Origin: Arthrobacter sp. PvP023
Lineage (GTDB): Bacteria; Actinomycetota; Actinomycetes; Actinomycetales; Micrococcaceae
Direction: 5' to 3'
Assembly (NCBI RefSeq): GCF_017832975.1
Contig: NZ_JAFIBI010000001.1
Location: 372,001 to 436,000, forward strand
Length of the DNA: 64,000 bases
The notes under the pieces were generated by a model that made no database searches, was not told where the DNA came from, and saw only the letters and a list, made by a program, of their open reading frames with translations. The position numbers were made by a program, and so were the translations under genes. Below are positions 8,765 to 16,908 of this stretch, piece by piece (position 1 is the first letter of the stretch; each line of letters opens with the position of its first letter).

Positions 8765-8995
8765 TCAGGCCTCGTTGGCCACCACCAGGTAACCGGCCTC
8801 GGCTACGGCTTCGCCGATCTCGGAACGGGAAAGGGCCTTTTCGGACGTGATGGTGACGGTGGAAATGCCGCCGGCGTTGAGGTCGACGTCCACCGCTTCC
8901 ACGCCTTCCAGTGCTTCCAGTTCTTCGCTCACGGAGGACACGCAGTGTCCGCAGGTCATGCCGGACACGTTCACGGTGGTGGATACGGGGCTCAT
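8765..8995 (-). CDS. copZ: CopZ-like copper chaperone (HMA domain)
   Basis: 76 residues from ATG 8995, chosen because an AGGAG site sits 7 bp upstream and the longer open frame has no family similarity. The single heavy-metal-associated domain has the metal loop MTCGHC (C15, C18). The protein carries Cu(I) in the cytoplasm to CopA, whose gene follows 38 bp downstream, and may deliver copper to CsoR. It lies between csoR and copA in the same operon. Confidence 0.93.
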   Translation of the reverse strand: MSPVSTTVNVSGMTCGHCVSSVSEELEALEGVEAVDVDLNAGGISTVTITSEKALSRSEIGEAVAEAGYLVVANEA

Positions 8996-9013
8996 GGTTT
9001 GCTCCTCTTTCTC

Positions 9014-9049
9014 GGTGGTGCCGGTGGTGCCGGTGGTGCCGGCGGCACC
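9014..9049. repeat. Tandem 9-bp repeat in the csoR-copZ gap
   Basis: Three exact copies of GGTGGTGCC followed by GGCGGCACC, which can pair with the last copy (GGTGCC-GGC-GGCACC). It lies in the roughly 100-bp untranslated gap between csoR and copZ and may be a stabilising or processing hairpin in the mRNA. Confidence 0.4.
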
Positions 9050-9098
9050 GGATTGACCCGGTCGGATCATCCGGATGGTGTGGTGGGTGGGATTGCCG

Positions 9099-9446
9099 CT
9101 ACCGCAGCAGGCGCCCGATGGCATCGGTGGCCTCCTTGACCTTGAAGTCGATGGCTTCCGCGCGGAGTTCCGGGTCGGGTTCGGAGGCGGCGCCCACGAC
9201 GCAGTGACCGATATGCTCCTCAACGAGGCCAAGGCTCACTGCGTGCAGGGCTTTGTTCACTGCCGCAACCTGGGTGAGGATGTCGATGCAGTACTTGTCC
9301 TCATCCACCATCCGTGCGATTCCGCGGACCTGGCCTTCAATGCGTTTGAGCCGGCGCAGATATGCCTCTTTGTTCGAGGTGTAGCCATGCTGGGGGACGG
9401 TTTCCGCGTCCGCAGTCAGGGGTCCGGCGTCTTCTGCTGAGTCCAT
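9099..9446 (-). CDS. csoR: Copper-sensing repressor CsoR
   Basis: 115 residues from ATG 9446 (GAGGAC before it). All-helical CsoR fold with the Cu(I) ligand triad C53 (KYCIDIL), H78 and C82 (EEHIGHC). Family members bind DNA as tetramers and release it on copper binding. It is the first gene of csoR-copZ-copA. Two operators of the form TACCCC-N3-GGGGTA lie directly upstream (9456-9497), the first only 10 bp from the start codon, so autoregulation is very likely. An open frame extends further 5' but that part is not CsoR-like. Confidence 0.93.
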   Translation of the reverse strand: MDSAEDAGPLTADAETVPQHGYTSNKEAYLRRLKRIEGQVRGIARMVDEDKYCIDILTQVAAVNKALHAVSLGLVEEHIGHCVVGAASEPDPELRAEAIDFKVKEATDAIGRLLR

Positions 9447-9455
9447 GTCCTCAAC

Positions 9456-9476
9456 ATATACCCCCGAGGGGTATAT
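9456..9476 (-). promoter_or_regulatory. CsoR operator 1
   Basis: Perfect palindrome ATATACCCC-CGA-GGGGTATAT. G/C tracts flanked by TA match known CsoR sites. It overlaps a TATATG -10-like element (9460-9455, minus strand) just before the csoR start. Confidence 0.75.
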
Positions 9477-9482
9477 TGCAAG

Positions 9483-9497
9483 TACCCCCCGGGGGTA
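9483..9497 (-). promoter_or_regulatory. CsoR operator 2
   Basis: TACCCC-CCG-GGGGTA, the same architecture as operator 1, with centres 24 bp apart (slightly over two helical turns). A TTGCAA -35-like element lies between the two sites. Confidence 0.65.
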
Positions 9498-9522
9498 TGA
9501 AATGCGGCTGTCAGGCCGGATA

Positions 9523-10722
9523 TCACCGTTCGGCGGCCGGTTCCTGGGCCGGCGCCCCGCGGCCGATGCTGCCGATGCCGAGCAGGGATGCGGCGGCGAC
9601 GGCCGCGGCGAGGACTCCGAGGCCCAGGGGCAGTGCTGAAGCTGTAGCCACGGCACCAACCAGGAGGGGACCACCGGCGTCGCCCAGCTCCCGTCCCAGC
9701 TCGGCTGATCCCATGGTCCGTCCCAAACGCTCGGGCGGCGTGGTGGAGGCCAGGTGCGCGAAGCCCAGCGGCGTGGCAACACCGATGCCCGTGCCGATGG
9801 CAGCCGCTGCGCAAAAGATGGTGACCGGCCCCGGAAACAGCGCCACCGCGGCGATTCCGGCCGCCGTCAGCAGCAGCCCGGCTGTCATGCCGGGACCGTC
9901 ATGGAGCCGTCCCTGATCGCGCAGGCGGCCGATCCAGGGTTGAGTGGCAGCGGAGGCGAGTGCCAGCACGCTGACGGCGGCCACGGCCGCCACGGGATCC
10001 AGGCCGTGCCGCGTTGCCAGCGCGGGAAGGAATCCAATGGCTGTTCCAAGGGCTCCGGTGGCTGACGCAAGAACGAGCGTCGGGACGAGGAAGCTCCGAT
10101 GCGTTATCTGGCGGGCAAGATCCAACAGCGTGTACCGCGGCCGGGGTAGAGGAGCGAGTTGCGGCAGCGTCACCATCGCCCACACGGCAGTGGCCGCCGC
10201 GAGGACGGCCAGGGCGGCAAAAAGGAGGGTGAAGCCGCCCAGGAAGATCAGGCCGGCACCGATCAGCGGGCCCGCGACGTAGCCCAGGCTCTTCCACGAG
10301 CCGTAGCGGCCGAAATACGTCCCTGCGTTGCGGCCGGCAAGCCTCGCCACCATTGCCGAGGACGCCGGCGAAAACGCCGAGGCAGCGGCGCCCTGGCCGA
10401 TCCGGGCGAGCCCGAGCATCAAGGGGTTTGAGCCCCACAATCCGATCAGAGACATCAGTGCGAAAGCGAAAAGCCCTGCCACGACCACCGGCTTCGTGCC
10501 GATGCGGTCGCTCAAAGCTCCGAAGACCGGTTTCAGCACCACTTCGGCGAGGTCATAAACAGCCAGGAGGATACCCAGGTTGAGCAGGCTCAGTCCAATA
10601 TCACCGCTGTGGGCGCCCATCCCGGCTGCGATGCTGTGCGCACCAAAGGCTGTGACAAAGCCTGCGGCATACAGCGGCGCGGTGACAGCCGCGGTCGGCG
10701 TGGGAATTGGCGCTGTGGTCAC
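9523..10722 (-). CDS. MFS transporter
   Basis: 399 residues, twelve membrane segments. The conserved loop 2-3 motif is present as GALSDRIGTKPVVV, and ARIGQGAAASAFSPAS resembles the motif C region of drug/H+ antiporters. Substrate unknown. GTG start at 10722 with CCAGGAG upstream. It ends 26 bp before CsoR operator 2, so read-through into the copper operon is possible, but it has its own upstream terminator at 10797-10835 and nothing links it to copper by sequence. Confidence 0.88.
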   Translation of the reverse strand: MTTAPIPTPTAAVTAPLYAAGFVTAFGAHSIAAGMGAHSGDIGLSLLNLGILLAVYDLAEVVLKPVFGALSDRIGTKPVVVAGLFAFALMSLIGLWGSNPLMLGLARIGQGAAASAFSPASSAMVARLAGRNAGTYFGRYGSWKSLGYVAGPLIGAGLIFLGGFTLLFAALAVLAAATAVWAMVTLPQLAPLPRPRYTLLDLARQITHRSFLVPTLVLASATGALGTAIGFLPALATRHGLDPVAAVAAVSVLALASAATQPWIGRLRDQGRLHDGPGMTAGLLLTAAGIAAVALFPGPVTIFCAAAAIGTGIGVATPLGFAHLASTTPPERLGRTMGSAELGRELGDAGGPLLVGAVATASALPLGLGVLAAAVAAASLLGIGSIGRGAPAQEPAAER

Positions 10723-10796
10723 GGCTTTGCTCCTGGCAGGCGGCCGGCGCCGCTTTTCGCTTGATTATCCCCGGAATCCGGCCTGCACATTAAAAA

Positions 10797-10835
10797 GCTC
10801 CGGAGTGCGTTATTGGGGGATACGCACTCCGGAGC
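10797..10835 (-). terminator. Rho-independent terminator of the usp-dinB operon
   Basis: Perfect 14-bp stem GCTCCGGAGTGCGT / ACGCACTCCGGAGC with an 11-nt loop; on the minus strand it is followed directly by TTTTTAA. This is the best intrinsic terminator in the window. It lies about 100 bp beyond the DinB stop and 75 bp before the MFS start. Confidence 0.85.
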
Positions 10836-10932
10836 AGCTTATGGGGCAGGTCCAACATCTTCCTGCGAACTCCAGCTTACTTGGCGGTAGCGGTGAGCGC
10901 CACCACCTTGAATAACTACTTTCGCTTTACTT

Positions 10933-11502
10933 TCACAGGGGCTTTCGTCCTGTCTTCCTGCCCCGTATCTCTTCAGGCGGACCGCCGCCCAGGCTGAGCT
11001 GGGTGGCATGGAAGTCGAAATGTTCGATGGGATAGGCGTAGACCTCTGCCAAGGACATCCACGGTGTGAAGAACGGGTCCCAGCGGTCCGGAAAGGACAT
11101 GCCGCGGGCCATCGCGGCAACTGTCTCGCGCCGCATCCGCCGCTCAAGGGAGCGCGTTACCCGCCGGAGCTTCGCGGCCATCCGCCTGCGGTTGTACACG
11201 CGTGCCGCAGCCTTGGATCCGAGGTAATTGACGACGTCGAACGGTGCGGTTCCCGCGTTCAGCATCCGCGAAAACCCCCGGCTCAAAGGCGCCGGGAGGA
11301 CCCCGAAAATCCGGACCAGGGGCAGCAGGGCCTGCACCACCATGTAGCCGAAAACCATATGGAACAGAAGCTCCTCATTGGTCCAGCGGGTGCCGTCGCT
11401 GCTGCGGCGGAGGTCCGCGTCGGACGCGGAGGCCAGCCAGTGCTCGAGTTCCCTGCAGTTGCGCTCGTAGCCGTGCAGGACCTTCCCCGGAGCGGCGGTC
11501 AC
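10933..11502 (-). CDS. DinB-superfamily-like helical protein
   Basis: 189 residues from GTG 11502, which overlaps the upstream Usp stop (GTGA) and implies coupling. A longer open frame exists but its first 128 codons are antisense to usp. The sequence has a four-helix pattern with LEHWLAS, TRWTNEELLFHMVFGYM and, near the C-terminus, YPIEHFDFHATQLSLG, where H at the second and third helices could form the DinB/YfiT metal site. Its biochemical role is unknown; pairing with a universal stress protein suggests a stress-related function. Confidence 0.65.
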   Translation of the reverse strand: MTAAPGKVLHGYERNCRELEHWLASASDADLRRSSDGTRWTNEELLFHMVFGYMVVQALLPLVRIFGVLPAPLSRGFSRMLNAGTAPFDVVNYLGSKAAARVYNRRRMAAKLRRVTRSLERRMRRETVAAMARGMSFPDRWDPFFTPWMSLAEVYAYPIEHFDFHATQLSLGGGPPEEIRGRKTGRKPL

Positions 11503-12005
11503 TCGGGGGTGTCCCGGTGGGCGCCCATATGTGCCGGGACCACCAGGACGGGGCGGTCCTGGTGGTGGGTCAGCCACGCAGCCACGGAACCGTTGAGGGC
11601 CGCCGAGAGGCGGTGGCCCAGGCCCCGCTCGGGTGTTCCCACAATGATCATGGAGGCGTTGGCCTCCGCTGCCACACGCCCCAGGGCGCGGGCGGGGTCG
11701 CCGGACAGTATCCGCAGTGTCCACTCCACCGATTTCGTGGCGCATGCGGCCCCCACGACCCCGCGGAGCTCTTCGCTCACGGCCCGGACGTCGTCGTCGT
11801 CCTTGTCCGGGTGCAGGGACAGCCGGTGCGCCGACCGTGCCGGGTCCCACTCGACCAGGTAGCTTGCCTCGTCCACGTAGGCGCACAACAGCGGAACGCC
11901 CAGTTTTTCTGCGAGGCCGGTGGCCGAGTGCAGCACTTCTGCGTGCTGGCCGGGCAGCACTCCGACAAGCAGGGGAGGCGGACCGCTGAAGCGTTCAGGA
12001 GACAT
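11499..12005 (-). CDS. Universal stress protein (UspA) family
   Basis: 168 residues from ATG 12005 (GGAG five bases upstream); an ATG 24 bp further out has no ribosome site. The alpha/beta Usp fold is suggested by LLVGVLPGQHAEVLHSATGLAEKLG, and the nucleotide-binding tail by IIVGTPERGLGHRLSAALNGSVAAWLTHH-DRPVLVVP, close to the G-2X-G-9X-G-S/T ATP motif. Role in stress survival is inferred from the family. It is the first gene of a two-gene operon with the DinB-like gene and divergent from a small gene at 12118. Confidence 0.85.
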   Translation of the reverse strand: MSPERFSGPPPLLVGVLPGQHAEVLHSATGLAEKLGVPLLCAYVDEASYLVEWDPARSAHRLSLHPDKDDDDVRAVSEELRGVVGAACATKSVEWTLRILSGDPARALGRVAAEANASMIIVGTPERGLGHRLSAALNGSVAAWLTHHQDRPVLVVPAHMGAHRDTPE

Positions 12006-12117
12006 ACTCCATTGTGGCCCCGCCTGCATTCATTGAACAGCGCGGCCACGGCCGTTGGACCCTTGTACACCCCCTTGCCGCGGAATAACGTTGACGCATA
12101 GGGAGAGGTGGTCCGCG

Positions 12118-12318
12118 GTGGAAATCTACATGTGGTGGCTTGATCTGGACCTGGCCAGCAAGGAATGGCTGCGCGAGAATCTGCGCGCGGACGAAATGCC
12201 GTTGTTTGTGCTCCAAGGGATTGCCGAGGCGGGCGGACCGCACCCGGACACCGCTACGGGAGTCCTCACGAACGCGGACTGGGACTTCATCGAGACGCAG
12301 TCTGAATTCGTGGACTGA
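12118..12318 (+). CDS. Small hypothetical protein (66 aa)
   Basis: 66 residues from GTG 12118, chosen because GGGAGAGG lies 9 bp upstream. The product is acidic, opens with an aromatic stretch (IYMWWLDLDLASKEWLRENL) and ends DWDFIETQSEF, with no membrane helix or cysteine motif. I recognise no family. It is divergent from the usp operon and about 70 bp before the BNR gene, so it could be co-transcribed with it. Confidence 0.5.
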   Translation: MEIYMWWLDLDLASKEWLRENLRADEMPLFVLQGIAEAGGPHPDTATGVLTNADWDFIETQSEFVD

Positions 12319-12387
12319 CCCTGCAGGGCGCATAACGCCGCGCGAAAACCATTGCGGCCTCCGGGGCTGAGTGGTTGCATGGGGTGC

Positions 12388-13512
12388 ATGGCCATCGAAC
12401 AGAGTTATGTCCTAGCAATCGGAACCAAAAAAGGGCTGTGGCTGGCGACCAGCCAGGACCGGCAGACATGGTCCATGTCCGGCCCCCATTTCCTGATGAG
12501 CGAAGTCCCCAGCATCGGCATCGACACCCGTGACGGGCGTACCCGCATCATGGTGGGTGTCCGCTCCGAGCACTGGGGGCCCACTGTGGCGCACTCGGAT
12601 GACCTCGGGGCGACGTGGACCGAGCCCGAACAGGGCGCCATCAAGTTCCCGAACGGCACTGACGCCGCAGTGGAGCGCATTTGGCAGATTTATCCGGACG
12701 CCGAGTCCCGCCCCGGAGTGGTCTGGGCCGGCGCCGAACCCATTTCCGTGTGGAAATCCACGGACGGGGGCGAACACTTCGAGCTCAACCGCGGACTCTG
12801 GGACCATCCGCACCGCAGCGAATGGGGCGCAGGGTACGGCGGAGCGGCCGCCCACTCAATCGTCGTCGATCCGTCCGGGGAAAACGTGCACGTTGCCATG
12901 AGCACCGGCGGCGTTTACCGCTCGCTCGACGGCGGCTCCTCCTGGGAGCCGCGGAACAAGGGAATCTCTGCGTACTTCATGCCTGATCCCAACCCTGAGT
13001 TCGGCCAGTGCGTGCACAAGATCGCGGCGGATGCCGCCGTCGAGGGCCGGCTTTACGCCCAGAACCACCACGGGGTGTACCGCACTGATGACAGCGGCGA
13101 GAACTGGGAGTCGATAGCGGAAGGACTTCCGGCGGATTTTGGCTTTGTGATGCTCACTCATCCGCGGCGCGCAGGCACTGCGTGGGTTGTCCCGCTTAAA
13201 GCCGACGGCGAACGCATACCGCCTGACGGGAAGCTGGCAGTACACCGGACGGACGATGCCGGGAAGACCTGGAAACGCCTTGATTCCGGGCTGCCGCAGG
13301 GCGAATACAACGCGGTGCTCCGTGACGCTGCCTCGGTTGATTCCGCAGAACCGGCCGGGGTGTACTTCGGAACGCGCGGTGGCTCTGTCTACGCCAGCCC
13401 GGACGAGGGCGAGCACTTCACCGAAGTGGCGTCACATCTTCCTGACGTCCTGTGCGTCCGCGCTGCGGTGGTGTCTGCGGCCCTGGTGCCTGGCGCTCCG
13501 GTACCCGCTTGA
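12388..13512 (+). CDS. BNR/Asp-box beta-propeller protein (exo-alpha-sialidase-like fold)
   Basis: 374 residues from ATG 12388; an in-frame ATG at 12379 is the alternative. At least six Asp-box motifs are visible (SDDLGATW, STDGGEHF, SLDGGSSW, TDDSGENW, TDDAGKTW, SPDEGEHF), which form the turns of a six- or seven-bladed propeller. There is no signal peptide, so it should be cytoplasmic, unlike true sialidases, and no sialidase Arg triad could be assigned. It is followed after 9 bp by a MoaD/ThiS-like gene, a pairing that recurs in other bacteria and whose function is unknown. Confidence 0.82.
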   Translation: MAIEQSYVLAIGTKKGLWLATSQDRQTWSMSGPHFLMSEVPSIGIDTRDGRTRIMVGVRSEHWGPTVAHSDDLGATWTEPEQGAIKFPNGTDAAVERIWQIYPDAESRPGVVWAGAEPISVWKSTDGGEHFELNRGLWDHPHRSEWGAGYGGAAAHSIVVDPSGENVHVAMSTGGVYRSLDGGSSWEPRNKGISAYFMPDPNPEFGQCVHKIAADAAVEGRLYAQNHHGVYRTDDSGENWESIAEGLPADFGFVMLTHPRRAGTAWVVPLKADGERIPPDGKLAVHRTDDAGKTWKRLDSGLPQGEYNAVLRDAASVDSAEPAGVYFGTRGGSVYASPDEGEHFTEVASHLPDVLCVRAAVVSAALVPGAPVPA

Positions 13513-13521
13513 GGGTCCGTT

Positions 13522-13809
13522 GTGGCTGACATCAGCGTGGTGCTGCCCAGTGTCCTCCAGCCGCTCGCCGGCGGGCAGTCCATCCTGACTACGCCCGCCG
13601 ACGGTGCGGTGACTGTGGGGTTCCTGCTGGACTCGCTGGCCGGGGATTATCCGGTGCTCGCGAGGCGGTTGAGGGACGAGACCGGTGCCCTCCGCCGCTA
13701 CGTGAATATTTACGTGAACGGGGACGAGGTCCGGCGCTTGCGGGGACTGGAAACTGAAGTGGCTGCCGGCCAGGAAGTGGTGATCATCCAGTCCGTGGCC
13801 GGCGGCTGA
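13522..13809 (+). CDS. MoaD/ThiS family ubiquitin-like protein
   Basis: 95 residues from GTG 13522 (GAGGG overlapping the previous stop). Beta-grasp pattern: VVLPSVLQPLAGG, VTVGFLLDSLAGDYPVLARRLRDE, YVNIYVNGDEVR, and the tail EVVIIQSVAGG. The terminal Gly-Gly is what MoaD and ThiS need for adenylation and thiocarboxylation, so it could be a sulfur carrier or protein modifier. No MoaE, ThiG or MoeB-type gene is nearby; its partner in the operon is the BNR propeller. Confidence 0.85.
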   Translation: MADISVVLPSVLQPLAGGQSILTTPADGAVTVGFLLDSLAGDYPVLARRLRDETGALRRYVNIYVNGDEVRRLRGLETEVAAGQEVVIIQSVAGG

Positions 13810-13814
13810 GAGGC

Positions 13815-14051
13815 TCAGGCTACTCGCCAAATGCTGCATTCGTCCGAATTGATCGCCTTGCGCATCCCGGTCTGACGGTCCATGATCCATACGACCCCGA
13901 TGCCCGGCGCAGTTTCCTGCACCCGGCCCCGGCGGATCACCACGTCGTCATAGCTGGGGCCCACCGAGAGGCGGGCTTCGATCTCGTCGCCGCGGTGCAG
14001 CTGGTCCAGGGCGCGAACGCGGGTCACATGTGCTTTGGCTTCCTTCAACAT
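13815..14051 (-). CDS. Small hypothetical protein (78 aa)
   Basis: 78 residues from ATG 14051, which has an AGGAGG site 7 bp upstream; the open frame extends 23 codons further but without a ribosome site. The sequence contains RGDEIEARLSVGPSYDDVVIRRGRV, suggesting a small beta-barrel, followed by WIMDRQTGMRKAI. I recognise no family. It is convergent with the MoaD-like gene, with 5 bp between stops. Confidence 0.6.
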   Translation of the reverse strand: MLKEAKAHVTRVRALDQLHRGDEIEARLSVGPSYDDVVIRRGRVQETAPGIGVVWIMDRQTGMRKAINSDECSIWRVA

Positions 14052-14152
14052 GGCGGGCCTCCTGAGCTGGAGCTTGTGCTGTTGCCTGCAATTGCCGGCA
14101 TATCCAGTGTCCTGCGCCATTGTTGCCGCCGCGTTTCATCCCGGTAATGGCC

Positions 14153-14214
14153 GCGTTAGCTTTCCGCGCCCGGGCTGTTTCCGCGCTCCGTGCCAGCTGA
14201 AGGAAACCTAACGC
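14153..14214 (-). terminator. Possible hairpin downstream of the GH13 operon
   Basis: GCGTTAG-C-TTTCC pairs with GGAAA-C-CTAACGC (12 bp with one mismatch) across a 36-nt loop, 20 bp beyond the GH13 stop. No T run follows. Confidence 0.35.
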
Positions 14215-14233
14215 CGCGTCAGATCCGCCGGCG

Positions 14234-15925
14234 CTATATCCGCCTGTCGGCGGGTCGCTGGATCCGGAACCAGCGGTAGCCGTAGCGTTCCAGCTCCAGT
14301 TCGAAGCCACCGTCGTCCGCCAGCGGAACATTGTCGCCGTCGAGCAGATCCAGCAGGACGGCACCGCCGAATGTCTCCTCCGGATCTTCCGGCGAGGAAA
14401 CCCTGGCCGCGACGGAGGCCGGCTGCGCGGCCATGTTGTGCGCCAGGACCAGCGTTGAACCGGCGCGGGTGCAGCTGTGCAGGAGAACGCCGGAATCGGA
14501 CTGTTTGATGAGCTCGAAGTCGCCCCAGGCAAGCTCCGGGCTTTCCCGGTAGCTTCGGATGAGTGCGGCGATGAAATTCCACAGCGAGTCCGGGTCGCGC
14601 TTTGCCTGCGCGGCATTGATGTTCTTCGGCCCGAAGTAGCCGTCAACCACCCGAGCCACCAGCTTGTCCGCCGGGGCGGTGGAGAACCCGCCGTTTGCCG
14701 TGTCAGTCCACTGCATGGGGGACCGTACGGCGGAGCGGCCCTTCGCCCGTAGGTCCTCACCCATCCCGAGCTCCTCGCCGTAGAAGAGGACCGGGGTTCC
14801 GGGGAGGGAGAACATCAGCGAATAGACCATGCGGATCCGGGCGGGATCGCCGTCGAGCATCGTTGGCAGGCGACGCCGGAGTCCCCGCCCGTACATCTGC
14901 ATGTCCGGGTCGGGCCCGAAGGCGGCGAAAACCTCGGCGCGCTCCTCGTCGCTCAGCTTGTCCAGCGTCAGTTCATCATGGTTGCGGACAAACATGGCCC
15001 ACTGGTTGTCCGGATGGATGGCCGGCCTGGCGGCGAGGGTTTTGGCCAGCGGCCGGGCATCCTCCCTGGCCAGGGACAGATAGAGGTTCTGCATGCTCAG
15101 GAAGTCGAACTGCATGTTCAGTTCGTTGCCGTCCGGCCCGCCGAAGTATTTCAGCTGCTCCTTGTAGGGGAGGTTGACCTCACCCAGGAGCACAGCACTG
15201 CCGTTGCGCCGGTTCAGGAAGCTGCGCAGTGCGGCCAGGTAGTCGTGCGGATCGATCTTGGCCGCATCCTCCTTGGACACGCCCTGCAGCTCCAGGAAGA
15301 ACGGCACGGCATCCAGCCGGAATCCGTCCAGCCCCATCTGGAGCCAGAAACCCATGGACTTGGCGATCTCGTCCCGGACCTTCGGGTTGGCGACGTTCAG
15401 GTCCGGCTGGTGCTTGGCGAACATGTGCAGGTACCACTCGCCCGTGGCCTTGTCCCGGGTCCAGATGGACGTTTCCTCGCCGGGGAACACCACCTGCTCC
15501 GACGTGTCCGGGGGAGTGTCCTTCCGCCACACGTAATAGTCGCGGTAAGGGTTGTCCACGGACTTCCGGGATTCCCTGAACCAGGGGTGCTTGTCCGAGG
15601 TGTGGTTGATGACGAAGTCCGCGATCACCCGCATTCCCCGGTCCTTGGCCGTCCGGATGAACTCCACAACGTCGCCCAGGGTGCCGAGCCGCGGGTCTAC
15701 GCCGTACATGTCGGTGATGTCGTAGCCGTCGTCCCGGTCCGGCGAGGGGTAGAACGGCATGAGCCAGATGCACGTGACCCCCAGGGCCGCAAGGTAGTCC
15801 ACACGCTGGGTCAGGCCGCCGAAATCCCCGGTCCCGTCTCCGTCGTCGTCAAAAAAGGTTTCAGGGTCCAGGCAGTAGACCACGGCATTCTTCCACCACA
15901 GATCCGAAGTCTCGGCGATCCTCAT
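14234..15925 (-). CDS. GH13 alpha-amylase family enzyme, trehalose-synthase-like
   Basis: 563 residues from ATG 15925, which overlaps the upstream stop (ATGA). The GH13 regions are complete: DFVINH (103-108), nucleophile D205 in GFRLDAVPF, acid/base E249 in LLGEVN, and D317 in VRNHDELT. The opening YCLDPETFFDDDGDGTGDFGGL and the length fit TreS-like enzymes, which interconvert maltose and trehalose, though other transglucosidases of the clan are possible. No signal peptide, so cytoplasmic. Translationally coupled to the LLM oxidoreductase upstream; no treX/Y/Z or glgE neighbour. Confidence 0.82.
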   Translation of the reverse strand: MRIAETSDLWWKNAVVYCLDPETFFDDDGDGTGDFGGLTQRVDYLAALGVTCIWLMPFYPSPDRDDGYDITDMYGVDPRLGTLGDVVEFIRTAKDRGMRVIADFVINHTSDKHPWFRESRKSVDNPYRDYYVWRKDTPPDTSEQVVFPGEETSIWTRDKATGEWYLHMFAKHQPDLNVANPKVRDEIAKSMGFWLQMGLDGFRLDAVPFFLELQGVSKEDAAKIDPHDYLAALRSFLNRRNGSAVLLGEVNLPYKEQLKYFGGPDGNELNMQFDFLSMQNLYLSLAREDARPLAKTLAARPAIHPDNQWAMFVRNHDELTLDKLSDEERAEVFAAFGPDPDMQMYGRGLRRRLPTMLDGDPARIRMVYSLMFSLPGTPVLFYGEELGMGEDLRAKGRSAVRSPMQWTDTANGGFSTAPADKLVARVVDGYFGPKNINAAQAKRDPDSLWNFIAALIRSYRESPELAWGDFELIKQSDSGVLLHSCTRAGSTLVLAHNMAAQPASVAARVSSPEDPEETFGGAVLLDLLDGDNVPLADDGGFELELERYGYRWFRIQRPADRRI

Positions 15926-16908
15926 GCCGTCACCGCCTGCGTCCCGCTGCCGGCCCGCAGCTGAGGCAGGACGTGTTCGGCGAACGCCTCGATGAAGGGC
16001 TTCTGCTGCTGGCCCACGAAGTGCAGGTAGAGCTCGTCGAAGCCCAGGTCCGCGTACTCCTGCAGCCACGTGGCGTGCTGGTCCAGGCTGGAGGAGATGT
16101 TGACGGCCTTGCGGACCTGATCCTCGCCGACGTCGGTGCTGACGCCGTCAAAGTGGGCCGCTGTGGGCAGGTCCCAGGGGATGGGCGGCGCAAAGACGTT
16201 GGACCGCCACTGGTCCAGGGCTGTGGAAACCGCGTCCTCTTCCCGCGGCGCCCAGGACAGGTGGATCTGGAGCACCGCCTTGCCCTTGCCGCCGTTGTCC
16301 CGGTAGGCGGCCAGCATCTCCTGCAATTTCGCGTGCGGCTGGTTGACGGTGACCAGTCCGTCCGCCCAGGCCGCCGCACGCCGGGCTGTCTGCACGCTGA
16401 TGGCGGGGGCGATCAGCGGCGGCTTGGTTTCCGGAACGTCCCAGAGGCGTGCCTGTTCCACGGTGACCAGCCCGTGATGGGTGACTTCTTCGCCGTTGTG
16501 CAGGCGCCGGATGACGTCAACGCATTCCTCGAGCCGCTGCTGGCGGGTTTCCTTGGCCGGCCACGCGTCACCGGTGATGTGTTCATTCATGTTCTCCCCG
16601 CTCCCCGGAGCCATCCAGAACCGCCCGGGGAACATGTCCGCCAGGGTGGCCGAGGCGTGCGCGATGATCGCGGGGTGGTAGCGCTGGCCGGGAGCTGTGA
16701 CCACGCCGAAGCGCAGCGAGGTGGTGGCCAGCGCAGCCCCCAGCCAGGACCAGGCGAAGCCGGAGTGGCCCTGCCGGGCGGACCAGGGTTCAATGTGGTC
16801 CGAACACATGGCGGCGTCGAACCCCGCCTGCTCCGCCAGTTGGACGTCCTGGAGCAGTTGGCCCGGGCTGATCTGTTCATGCGATGCGTGAAAACCGATA
16901 GTAGCCAT
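15922..16908 (-). CDS. LLM-class flavin oxidoreductase, TIGR03885-like
   Basis: 328 residues with the luciferase-like TIM-barrel pattern: FDAAMCSDHIEPW, TSLRFGVVTAPGQRYHPAIIAHASATLADMFPGRFWMAPGSGENMNEH and DGLVTVNQPHAKLQEML. It belongs with the FMN-dependent (not F420) branch annotated as TIGR03885. Substrate unknown. It is the first gene of a two-gene operon with the GH13 enzyme (ATGA overlap), suggesting a joint task in sugar metabolism, but no reaction can be deduced. Confidence 0.82.
   Translation of the reverse strand: MATIGFHASHEQISPGQLLQDVQLAEQAGFDAAMCSDHIEPWSARQGHSGFAWSWLGAALATTSLRFGVVTAPGQRYHPAIIAHASATLADMFPGRFWMAPGSGENMNEHITGDAWPAKETRQQRLEECVDVIRRLHNGEEVTHHGLVTVEQARLWDVPETKPPLIAPAISVQTARRAAAWADGLVTVNQPHAKLQEMLAAYRDNGGKGKAVLQIHLSWAPREEDAVSTALDQWRSNVFAPPIPWDLPTAAHFDGVSTDVGEDQVRKAVNISSSLDQHATWLQEYADLGFDELYLHFVGQQQKPFIEAFAEHVLPQLRAGSGTQAVTA

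Noticed and set aside
9014..9049. Tandem repeat considered as a CRISPR remnant or coding repeat
   Set aside because: Units are 9 bp with no spacers, and the region is between csoR and copZ; the frame that would translate it lacks a start with a ribosome site.
14978..15964. Long plus-strand frame opposite the GH13 gene
   Set aside because: No ribosome site and no recognisable domain; the GH13 motifs are on the minus strand.
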